Source: Cladorrhinum sp. PSN259 (taxonomy: Eukaryota > Ascomycota > Sordariomycetes > Sordariales > Podosporaceae). Taken from it: DNA of 64,000 nucleotides. Each line of letters begins with the position of its first letter. Position 1 is the stretch's first letter. The translations under genes and the position numbers were made by a program. Below the pieces are notes generated by a model. It saw only the letters and a program-made list of their open reading frames with translations. It made no database searches and was not told where the DNA came from. Location of the stretch: the NCBI GenBank assembly GCA_033725935.1, contig MU867086.1:1-64000 (forward strand), in the 5' to 3' direction. Below are positions 1 through 8,757 of the stretch, piece by piece.

Positions 1-38
1 GGCACCTGTGGCAAGTGGTTGACACAAGCCACGCCTGT

Positions 39-65
39 GGGCAAGTGGGCACCACCCACTTGCCC
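39..65. repeat. Short perfect inverted repeat at the window edge
   Basis: Arms of 11 bp (GGGCAAGTGGG and CCCACTTGCCC) flank a 5-base loop. The first 80 bases are less AT-rich than the RIP-mutated sequence that follows and are probably a separate repeat remnant. No identity is assigned. Confidence 0.5.
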
Positions 66-84
66 TGCACCCTATACGTGCCAC

Positions 85-1110
85 ACGTTAACAATAATAA
101 ACGACGTTATACATCTTTTCGCAGCTAATATAGTTCCTATAAACGGCATCTTCGTCAACAGATACGGAATTAAATACGATGAAAGCTCAGTAACTAGCAA
201 ATCCGATTTACTCAAAAAGACTGCCGCCGATAAAGCCTTTACTATCATATAAAAGATTGCCCAAGGAGGTAAGGTTCCGGCCGATATCGAGAAACTCGAC
301 CCCTTCATTATCTCTAGCAATAAAGTCAATAAAGGTACCGGTATATTCCTAATTACTATAGTTAGCGTTAACTTATACTACGGCCGCACTATAATATCGC
401 TTTAAGTTAAATAAAAGGATACCCCGCTTTAGATAAAGCTCAATATATTAGCAAATCAGATCGCAAAGTTTAGCAGTAATACAGCTCTTTTACTCTTCGT
501 CGTCCTCTTCATCAAATTCCTCGCCGGTCTTCCGACTAACGACAATACTACCGACGAAAAGGGCTAAACCTTCCTTTATCTATTCATTACTTCGGTAACT
601 ATCATAGTCGTCGCTATACCAGAGGGTTTACCTCTCGCAGTTACTCTCGCTCTCGCTTTTACGACTATTAGGATAATACGCGACAACAACCTCGTACATG
701 TTCTCAAGGCTTACGAAACCATAGGTAACGCTACCACAGTTTATTCCGATAAGACAGGTATACTCACATAAAATAAAATAACGGTTATAACGACTACCCT
801 TAGTAAGAGCATCAGTTTTAGTAGTATAGATACGCCCTTAGATAAAGAGGCCGAAACCAAGACCGAAAAGGCCGCACCTAATACCGTTCCTAATATCCCG
901 GTTACCGATTTCGCCAATAATCTCAGCACAATAATCAAGAAGCTTATCGTCCAGGCTAATACCGTTAACTCTACCGCTTTCGAGGGTAATATAGAAGGCA
1001 AGAGGACTTTTATTAGATCCAGAACCAAGATTGCGCTTCTGACATTCAGCCGTAATCACCTCGGTTCTGGACCTGTCCAGGAGGAGCGCTCTAAACTGAA
1101 GGCGAAGTAG
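85..1110 (+). pseudogene. RIP-decayed P-type Ca2+-ATPase (PMCA/vacuolar type) fragment
   Basis: One reading frame gives a recognisable P2B-type calcium pump segment: the actuator domain ('DESSVTSKSDLLKKT', matching DESS-TGES in the family), the membrane stretch 'VVAIPEGLPLAVTLALAF', the phosphorylation motif 'SDKTGILT', and cytosolic sequence ('KIALLTFSR', 'GPVQEERS'). The frame is broken by TAA/TAG stops (250, 430, 769 and others) where the family usually has Gln, and GES has become SKS. This is the expected result of C-to-T RIP. The family pumps Ca2+ out of the cytosol into vacuole or medium. This copy cannot work: it lacks the N-terminus and the ATP-binding C-terminal half. It is a mutated duplicate of a host gene, or a gene captured by a repeat. 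The family call is firm; the limits are approximate. Confidence 0.85.
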
Positions 1111-1773
1111 ATCTGAGTCTCAGGGTCCTCTACCTTGTCTTTCTTAAGGCATACTCTGACCTGGGTAAGCCATGCCTCACATAGAACACAAACCAGGAGC
1201 TAATTATAGAAATTCTGGGGGCCTATAAAGACACATGATTTGCTCAATGCCGTTTAAGACTCAAATTCGAATAATTCTGAACAATTAAAGACATCCCCAC
1301 GACCATGAAAATTTTTTACTTGACTGATCAGAAGATCTGCGGTACCAAGGTATGTCAGATAACAGCAATGCTTGTTGGGTTGCACAATCGAATCAGCAAT
1401 TAGATCAAGATGATAAAGATAGTGAATTGTATATATTCAGGAAGATCTTAGTCCAAGGGCCTGTGCCCAAGGAGGGATAATCTGTCCCAAGATATTGTGG
1501 ATCAGCTACGTTGTTAGCTGACCGCTCTTTTTCACCAACTGACGCCAGATGTTGACATCAATCCTTATTAGACACTTTGAGACTGTCTCCAACATCCTTG
1601 TTTCCAACAAAGTAATTACATGCTGCCAGGATCGCCTGAATTGTGTGAACAGAGTATCTTAATGATCTCTCACAAAGTTATCTGGAGGCTTTAGGCTTCA
1701 AGTTTGACGCATTCCGGTACAATGGGGCTTTTGCGGTGCAATAGGAAAATCGCATAGCTTGCTATCGACTAGG
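1111..1773. other. Intergenic or decayed repeat, nothing recognised
   Basis: Sequence after the Ca2+-ATPase relic. No frame stays open long enough to name a gene. A short stretch near 1690-1740 reads open in one frame but is not identifiable. Confidence 0.4.
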
Positions 1774-2010
1774 AATGAAAGCACTGATATTGCGGCCCCC
1801 GAGCGTGTGCCTAATATCGGTCATAAGCAAGTGGTGTATGAATTTCCTGATTTTGCAAATTATATCCGAGTCCTTTTCGAGAAGCTTCAGCCAATGCTAT
1901 AGCGGGCGGCTTCAGCGGGAAGCAAAATTCCGTCACTGGCCAGACCAGAAGCTGTCCCATTCCAATGGCACCCACACTTTACAGGTTGTAATTATGTAGA
2001 ATGTGATTGA
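1774..2010 (+). pseudogene. Unidentified coding relic with one internal TAG
   Basis: A 79-codon frame ending in TGA at 2008-2010 is open except for a TAG at 1900-1902, in a context consistent with a mutated CAG (Gln). The translation has a balanced, non-repetitive composition (for example 'VVYEFPDFANYIRVLFEKLQ' and 'FQWHPHFTG') that looks protein-like. I do not recognise the family. It may be the 3' end of a dead host gene lying between two repeats. There is no visible start codon or upstream exon. Confidence 0.3.
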
Positions 2011-2118
2011 TCTCTTGCTGCATTTATGCCTAATTTACCCTATTTGGATGTCATTGCGTGGGTAGCTTCTTATGTACTTGTGAAGAAATTTTCTTAGCCT
2101 ACAGCTTCGACAACATGA

Positions 2119-2698
2119 TGTTACAACCTGTCCCACAAGGTAGAACAGACTGCAAGGCAGTACGCCAGGTGGGTCGATAGACAGTAAAGTCAAAGGTTGT
2201 GGAACGCGTCTCAGACGAGGGTGTCACTGTCTCTGAAGGTTGTTCTAACAAAGAGCTATTTGTGCAAATAGATTGTAGACAATGAACATGGTATTGCTTG
2301 CGTGAGGAACCAGATTCCTCGGGACGGAGAGTGCCCAGCACTCTCCCTACTTATAGAAAAGCTATCTACATATGTTTCTGAGGTATCTCTGTATCCTGCT
2401 CGCTGTGCTCGCCGGCCAAGGCCAGCAGTCAGAGCGAGCAGTCTTATGCTTCTGTGCTCGGTGCCTGCTTGCTCTTGGCAGCGAGCACTCTGCTTGGTCG
2501 TATGGGGCTTGTGGGTCTTCCCCTCCCTAACCTAATGATTGGATGAGGCGTCTTGACGCCTCGGGGACCACCCTGTGGTCCATGCGCAGGGGTATTACGC
2601 TTGGGGCGTACGCGTGATGAGAAATCGCTTGTGCAAAATCACAAACAAAACCCTGAGGGTTTGCACAAGGAATACTTCATCACGCGTAGGGCGTAACA
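2119..2698 (-). mobile_element. Solo LTR, gypsy family, with 5-bp target duplication
   Basis: A 580-bp LTR read on the minus strand begins TGTTACGCCC and ends CAGGTTGTAACA, so it has TG..CA ends. It is flanked by a perfect CATGA duplication at 2114-2118 and 2699-2703. It shares blocks with the 486-bp LTRs at 12559 and 19240, including the stretch near 'CTGCAAGGCAGTACGCC' and a GCTCGC-rich core, but is longer, so it represents a divergent subfamily. RIP is light. The internal region was presumably lost by LTR-LTR recombination. Confidence 0.9.
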
Positions 2699-2703
2699 CA
2701 TGA

Positions 2704-3081
2704 GGCAATACACGCGTCGCGGATAGACAATAGACCAAGAGAAAATGTCGTGTATACGGGAGCATACTATGTAACCCAGCAAAGTAGTATCTGTGTACGG
2801 GGTATTCAGATAGGTCTTGGCAAGTAAGGCATATTACATACACAGCTAGGTACCTTCGGATATGGAAGGAGATTGCAGGAGCCAGGAACAAAGGGAAGCG
2901 GCGCAGTAATATCAAGGATGCATGACTGTAAGTATGATTAATGGGAGGTTAATCCGCTGCGACTCAGCGCCAATACCATAAAAAGCTGGAGACGAGGTGC
3001 GGGCAACGGAGTTAGCTTGGCTCCAGGAGGCAAAAGATCTCCAGCCCTAAACCCTCAAGATGTCTTAGAGCTGAGGGGGTG
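2704..3081. other. Repeat-derived sequence ending in a polypurine tract
   Basis: No gene is recognised. The last bases, 'GAGCTGAGGGGGTG', resemble the polypurine tract in front of the copia 3' LTR at 24642 ('GATCTGAGGGGGTG'). The stretch is therefore probably the 3' internal end of a truncated copia-type element whose 3' LTR is 3082-3160. Confidence 0.5.
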
Positions 3082-3160
3082 TGTCAGATATGTACCGCTG
3101 TTGCACAAATGCAAGAGCGGCGTCGCTTTTAGCACTTTGGTGCAGTGGTATTCTGCGACA
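3082..3160 (+). mobile_element. 79-bp LTR, plus orientation, behind a polypurine tract
   Basis: It starts TGTCAGATATG and ends CTGCGACA (TG..CA). It differs from the reverse complement of 3802-3880 at only 2 of 79 positions, both G/A transitions. The preceding purine tract makes it a 3' LTR of a truncated element. No matching upstream LTR or flanking duplication is visible. Seventy-nine bases is very short for an LTR. Confidence 0.7.
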
Positions 3161-3801
3161 TACCGTCTTCCTGTCAGTCATCCAGCAAGTCAACTTCCCC
3201 CCCTCCACTGGCCAGAAAGCAGCGCATTGACTATACCGTCGACAAAGCAAGCAAGCATCTCGAGTGGAGCTCGAAGCTATCCAATCTTGAGGATCTTAAG
3301 GGCATTCGTGTGCAGTCGCCTTGCTTAGGGCGGCTCGAGAAAATGGAATTTAATCCCGTGCCTAGCCGTGGGAGCGGGGGAGATGAGGGGGGTCACGACT
3401 ACTGCCTGTACCCAGGGTTAGGCAAGACGGCGAGATGCAAGTGACGACTCTCCTTGGCCATGTCGACTCGCCGAACTAGTACGTCTATAAGGTCGGCTTT
3501 CAAGACTGTTCTAATACGATCGACCTGGCAGCTCCGCAAAATAATGTGGCATTTCATCCTGCTAGCAGCTGGACGAATTTGCTTAATGATACTGGCAAAG
3601 ACTCGGAGAGTGAAGGAAGAGATTTTCAGGATGATGGAAGGGCTCCGATGAATGGTCCAGTGGGAGGGGGAGGTCCTTGGCGGGCAGAGTGCCCAATGTA
3701 ACCCCCTCGGGTATATTAATGCCAGCAAGGAAAACTGATGCATGGGTAGATGAGAAGCGCTTTATAAATTTACTTCTACGGTATTTGAGATGCGAAGGGC
3801 T
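3161..3801. other. Decayed sequence between the two 79-bp LTR copies
   Basis: Several frames carry protein-like stretches (for example 3180-3300 and 3500-3710 on the plus strand), but all are broken by stops or frame changes and no family is recognised. This is probably a dead gene into which the solo LTR at 3802 inserted. It is not a coherent element, because the target duplication belongs only to the right-hand LTR. Confidence 0.35.
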
Positions 3802-3880
3802 TGTCGCAGAATACCACTGCACTAAAGTGCCAAAAGCGACGCCGCTCTTGCATTTGTGCAACAGCGGTACATATCTGACA
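3802..3880 (-). mobile_element. 79-bp solo LTR with perfect 5-bp target duplication
   Basis: Near-identical inverted copy of 3082-3160. It is flanked on both sides by GGGCT (3797-3801 and 3881-3885), the 5-bp duplication expected of LTR-retrotransposon integrase, and has TG..CA ends. Together with the copy that sits behind a polypurine tract, this defines a family with an exceptionally short LTR. Confidence 0.85.
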
Positions 3881-3885
3881 GGGCT

Positions 3886-4187
3886 TATGCAAGTATGGTG
3901 AGATTGTACCGGTCGCCCCGCTGTTATTGTTTCTCTCCTTACACCTTGGCGTCCCTGAGACTTTGACACATCATAATTTTTTTTTTGGTTTCCACACTGC
4001 CTTCCCGAGCGCGATACCCGACTTTGGGTTGGCAACGGGTTTCGTATCTGTTAATATTAACTTAGTCATATGAACGCTGCGTCTTCGTCGGTGTCTAAAA
4101 AGGGAGTTGGAGTGGTGCCCGATGAACATCAGCTTCAAATTAGTGAATTTGCTACATTATGATTTGATATGGTCGAAGTAGGTCTGA
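3886..4187. other. No gene recognised; possible dead N-terminal exon
   Basis: An ATG at 4071 opens a 30-codon frame that closes at a TGA. It might be a lost first exon of the acidic reading frame that follows, but no convincing splice pair joins them. Confidence 0.25.
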
Positions 4188-4565
4188 ATGCCTTCAATCA
4201 AGCTGGGGAATAAAAAGGGTACTGTTGGTGCTAGTGCTAGTGCCGAGGCGAGTGGTGGTGTTGAAAGGGCGAAGGGTGGTGGTGGTGGTAATAAAGGGAA
4301 GAAGAGCAAATTGAGCGAGGAGATTGTTGTTGGGGATGACGACGACGATGATGATGATGAGCAGGGGTCTGAACTTTCGGGAGTTGAAGAGGTTGAAGAT
4401 GAAGAGGAAGAAGAGCAGCCCGAGGAAGGGACGGTTGAGGATTTGAGGAGACGGGAGTTGTTGGATGATGATCCGATCGTGGATGATGATGAGGAGGATG
4501 AAGGGGGTGGTGGTGGGGATAAGATTGATGACTTGGTTGATCAAAGAATCTGGTTGCCAGTATAA
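4188..4565 (+). CDS. Doubtful small acidic low-complexity protein
   Basis: A 125-codon frame of low complexity: Gly runs, an eight-residue Asp run, Glu-rich tracts and a final 'DQRIWLPV'. Such composition arises easily from GA-rich DNA, so coding status is uncertain. It could be the acidic tail of a larger lost gene. No domain, signal peptide or membrane segment is seen, and imperfect CCCCCC-rich repeats begin right after the stop. Confidence 0.2.
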   Translation: MPSIKLGNKKGTVGASASAEASGGVERAKGGGGGNKGKKSKLSEEIVVGDDDDDDDDEQGSELSGVEEVEDEEEEEQPEEGTVEDLRRRELLDDDPIVDDDEEDEGGGGGDKIDDLVDQRIWLPV

Positions 4566-4575
4566 CCCTAACCCA

Positions 4576-4662
4576 TAGGTAATGCCCCCCTATCAAAAGG
4601 GTAATGTCCCCCCATCAATTTTACTAATGCCCGCGGATCAAAAAGGTAATGCCCCCCCATAA
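4576..4662. repeat. Imperfect tandem repeat, about 21-23 bp, four units
   Basis: Four degenerate copies of a unit close to GGTAATGCCCCCCTATCAAA follow each other. The spacing is not a multiple of three throughout and no coding frame is maintained. Confidence 0.6.
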
Positions 4663-5474
4663 TTTGCCAAGATCATATGCTCAATCAACCAGAATACTGA
4701 ATTGAAAGAGAGGAAGGAAGGGAAGCCAGAGGCTTGCAGACGAATGGGTGGTTTTGTGGTGGGATGGAGGTCCACTTGCATGCCCCACTCCACGCGTCTG
4801 CAACCAAGCAACCATTCACTCTCGCTGACAAATCTACATTACATAATCATGGTCAGGCTGCGCCGTGACACCGATTCACACAACCTTGCAGAAAAGTAGG
4901 GCGAGCGGATAAGACAATTGGAAATAGCCCCAGTATGCGCCGCGTTATGGAAACGAGTGGAAGGTTTACTGAATTCTGCCAGGCGGCTGCAGGACGTACT
5001 CGTGGGGGTAAGGAAAGTAACCCTCCATTACCGATGCATCCAGACGAGCACTCAACTTCCCTGCGATGCAGTGTCCTTTTTTCACCCCGAGAGGGGCTCG
5101 CATTTTAGTTCGGGAACGGCGGCTGTTTGTTGCCATCAAGACCTATTTGCTAGCATACATTCGTCAGTACTCTCTACGCTTAGGCAACAATGCATCGAGG
5201 ACAGCGCCAACTACATCAGCTTTGCCGCGCAAGCCTGCACGAAGTTGCGATAAATATAAGCTGCGTACAGAATTTCATGATGAATGGTGGTTGCGACGAA
5301 CGTACTTGGCGCAATGCGAATATAGCAAACAGAGCCTACACCGAACTGAGCTAGACAACGATTGCATAGGCACGAAGAAAAGGCCGGCAGGAGAATTGTG
5401 CAGGTCATGCAGCCCCCCTCTGTGTGGTAACGGCCTGGCATCTTTGGGCTCTCATGCATTCCACAGTTGCCGGG
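4663..5474. other. Intergenic, no gene recognised
   Basis: Open stretches near 4918-5253 and 5066-5472 have no recognisable domain and no supporting splice or start context. I see nothing else. Confidence 0.35.
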
Positions 5475-5558
5475 GCACGGGGTGGACAGGTTTTCTTGTG
5501 CCAATAGTCCTCCTAGGAAATTGTTAAGGCGGCACAAGAAAACCTGTCCACCCCGTGC
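5475..5558. repeat. Perfect 28-bp inverted repeat, 28-bp loop
   Basis: The left arm (5475-5502, starting GCACGGGGTGGACAGG) and right arm (5531-5558, ending CCTGTCCACCCCGTGC) are exact reverse complements around a 28-base spacer. As RNA or extruded DNA this would form a strong hairpin. It lies about 270 bp upstream of the pore-forming-like gene. Origin unknown: terminal repeats of a minute element, a folded-back duplication, or a termination structure. Confidence 0.85.
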
Positions 5559-5691
5559 GGGGCTCCCAATCTCGAAGCTAATCAGAGCAATGTATTACCG
5601 CGCTGGGAGAGGTGCCTAATGGCTCAAGTTTGTTTCCAGGAACAATGAAAGCTACCAGCGCGATCCCCACGGTATATCTCCGCATCTCCTT

Positions 5692-5699
5692 TATAAATA
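5692..5699 (+). promoter_or_regulatory. TATA box of the pore-forming-like gene
   Basis: TATAAATA lies 134 bp upstream of the ATG at 5833, in a plausible core-promoter position, followed by a CT-rich leader. Confidence 0.5.
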
Positions 5700-5832
5700 C
5701 TCTCCCCCAACAGCTACGAGGTAAACAACTTTCCGCTTGCGCGCCAAAGCTTCACATCTCTCCTCTCCACAAACTCGTTGGCGTTGTAGACCACTTTTTC
5801 GTCTTCCACCAAGCGCCCCTACCAGCTATACC

Positions 5833-8230
5833 ATGGCCGATCTCTCTACCGCTGCCACGATCTTGGACGCCGTCCGAAAAAGAGTGGATGATGCTCCAGC
5901 CGGCGGTCACCTTACTGATGCCGAGAAAGCAGAGCAGACGGCGACGCACGAGGCGGTGCGGATTGATCCCGAATACAGGACCTGACAAAGAAGTCGTCAC
6001 TAACTCGATCGTAGACGAACGAGATGATTGCGAATCTTCGCGACATGATTACAGAGGTCTTACATGAGCACCATGCTTTTGGCAAGTCGAAGCCGCAACC
6101 CGCGAGCACTAGGGTCCCAGATGCGGTGCCTGCGTCGTCAGACCCGAACAAAGACTTCAAGAAGGCCACCCAGGACAACCTCAAGACGCTGGCTAGAACA
6201 GCCAAGAATATGTCTGGTTCCATTGCCAATGTCATCAGCAACTACAAGGCTATCCTTGATCTCCCTAGTCTCTCCCGATTTTCTGGCACCCTGGAGTCGG
6301 TACCTGCGGTTGGCATCTTGGACTCTACGATCCAGTACGTCGCCGTCACGCTAAACGCAGACGGGAAAACGGTTCCTACATGGAAGAAGCTCGACACACT
6401 CCCCGCTCGCCCTTCGACAGGCGACACAGCGTCTCTATTCTCATACCGTGGAAGCTTCTATGTTGCCGTTGGACGGAACGTCTGGGCCAAGACACCTCGA
6501 CCTCATAATGACCCCGAGCTCTTCAAAGCGGCCGTCAACGACTGGTCTCAAATCTTTTACTTAGGATGGAAGTCTATAGGCTCGGTCTTGCCGGCGGGGG
6601 ACTCGCGGGCCCTCATTCAATTTGCCAAGCTGAGCACCAATGGGGAGTCCCTGACCCCCTTTCTCGTCAGGATCGCCAGTGACGGAACCCTCTCCTATTC
6701 TTCGGACGAGGTGGGCCAGAACATGAAGTTCTCAGCGCTTCACGCCGCGCAGGGCCAGACTGCACCGAACCTCGTTAAGGTAGCCTACTATGCCAACTCT
6801 CTCTGGGGATACGATGTCAACAATGGCCTGTACGAGCTCTCCCCTAACTTCGATCTGGGGACCTACAAGGTCAAGCCCCAGGGCACCCTGAGCAACAAGA
6901 TTATTGACCTCACCGCTGTGGATACCGGCCTCGTGGCGGCAAGGGAGGATGGCAATCTCTACAAGCTGCTCAGCATCCCGCCCAAGGACGCAAACTCCCT
7001 CATTACACAGGAATGGAGGCTCTGGGTGGCGCGAAATGGGGTGACGTCCCTCGGAGCCGCCTCACCCGGCGTCATGCTGGACCTCAAGACGCTCAGCGTA
7101 GTGCTCAGGGCCACATACATCGACACTCAGACCAACCTATTCCCCTACCTCGACATCATCCAGGCCTGCTCCAAGAGCCATGGCGTTTATCTGACCCGTC
7201 TTCTCAAGGCGGCCGAGGAGTACCAAGGGGCCACCGACGAGGAGAAGAAAAAAATGGCTAAGAACAAGGGTAAGGAAGCCGTGGACCACGCCAAGGCTCT
7301 AGGGAAACTCGCAACGGACAACATGACCATCGGGAGCCGGATGGTGGTGGATATGACTCGTCAGATCAAGAGTATCGATTCTTCCATCGCCGCGCAGCTC
7401 TCCATAATCGATTCCAAGCTACTCGAGCTGCGGGCGAGCCTGAAAGAGGCCCAGATGAAGGAGAAGGAGCTGCTTAGCCAGCTCTTCGCTGCTATCGCCA
7501 CACTAATTATTGGCATCGGCGTTATCAGTAGGTTTACAACCCTCATCCTTCCCCTTACCCCACCTACGCTCTCTCTTCTAACCATATACTACTAGTTGCT
7601 GGGTTCTTCTTCCCCCCTCTCGCACCAATCCTTTGGGGGGTAGGCGGTAGCGCAGTAATTGGTAGCGTGGTAGCCATCGGTGTTGCCATGGTCAAACTAG
7701 TCGAGATCAGGCGCGCTATCAATAATTTAGAGCAAGCCATCGCCGACTTAACCAAGCAGAAGAAACATTTGTTGGACATCCGGGCTGCCTTTTCTCGGCT
7801 AACTAATGATTACGGAGGCCTTAACGGATTCTGGAGCAAAATGCTCAGTCTCGCCGGCCAAATCAGAGCGCTGGAGACCCTCGGCGAAGTCCTCTTGACG
7901 GATAAGTCCTCCATTATTGCTGCCCAGGATGCCAACAAGGAGATCATTAGCAACTTTGACAAGTACGTCGAGGCACTCGGTAGACAGGGTATCACGCGCC
8001 CCTCGTCTCTCGCCTACAACCGCACTCACGCCAACGGCCAAGTGGCTCATGTGGAGGATAGGCCCCGGGAGCAGACAGCCCTCCAGCTCCCCGCCGTCTT
8101 GGAGCTAATGGGCCGAGCCACACAGCAGCTCACCGGGGGGGACACGGCCGGCTACCTCAGCACCATGAAGCAGGCCGTTGGTCTCCATGCCGAGATTCAC
8201 AAGCCATGGTTGGCGGCTTTCCTGGCCTAG
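5833..8230 (+). CDS. Putative alpha-helical pore-forming protein with propeller-like domain
   Basis: Three exons (5833-5955, 6015-7527, 7596-8230) encode about 756 aa. Both introns are short (59 and 68 bp) with CTAAC branch sites, and the frame is continuous across both. The ATG has a good context (ACCATGGCC). Residues about 100-380 hold repeated units such as 'SLFSYRGSFYVAVGRNVWAK' and 'SLWGYDVNNGLYEL', resembling a lectin- or tectonin-type beta-propeller. Residues about 400-530 are long charged helices, about 531-577 form a hydrophobic Gly-rich hairpin, and the rest is again helical. Helices around a membrane hairpin are the architecture of the ClyA/Hbl/xenorhabdolysin superfamily, whose members insert into target membranes. 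There is no signal peptide. Inference: a cytolytic or defence protein, possibly sugar-targeted. Fold similarity is judged by eye; an unrelated membrane coiled-coil protein is the alternative. Confidence 0.65.
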
Positions 8231-8757
8231 CGGAACACCAAGTAAAAAGCCTGTGGAGTGGCTTTTCGCCGATCTAGCGATTAGCATGGAACATTATCAA
8301 CAGGTCATGCTTCGAATAGCGAGCAAATACAAATCTTTTAATCCTCCAAGTCCCTCGAAACAACCCAAGAGGTCAAGTAAAGCCCGTTCACTGCTTGATT
8401 GGTTTAAAGCACGCGTTCTCGTAAAACATACCGGGTCAAGTCAGGAGGTGTTTTGTTCCACTGAACTTGAGTGTGGTTTATGTGTTGTGACTATTGAAAT
8501 GTTTAGGGGTGGGTCTGGAAAAGCGACCCAGAGGGTGTGATACGGGCGCGAATATCAGGGTTAGGAACCAGTATTGTAGAGGACAGGAGGAATCATCCCT
8601 AACTTCATCAATTCAATCTGGCGATCAAATTTTGGCCCCAAGATCCTTGATGAAAACTTGAGTGTCTGCTGTGCTCTCCCCTTCCCTTCCTATCTCATTC
8701 TACTTGCTACCTTCTTCTTGTGGAAATTTTTTTTTTTCGAATCGCCTAGCTTTGCTA
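8231..8757. other. Intergenic, no gene recognised
   Basis: Lies between the stop of the pore-forming-like gene and the RecQ remnant. A CT-rich stretch, a T run at 8730-8739 and a CTAAT..CGCAG acceptor-like signal at 8755-8771 suggest that a former intron once preceded the surviving RecQ exon. Confidence 0.4.

Noticed and set aside
3082..3880. The two 79-bp inverted copies as terminal inverted repeats of one 799-bp DNA transposon
   Set aside because: The target duplication flanks only the right-hand copy, and the left-hand copy has a polypurine tract on its inner side, which fits LTRs and not a TIR element.
4566..4577. TAACCCTAACCC string as a telomere
   Set aside because: Only two units are present and they are followed by unrelated sequence; this is not a telomere array.
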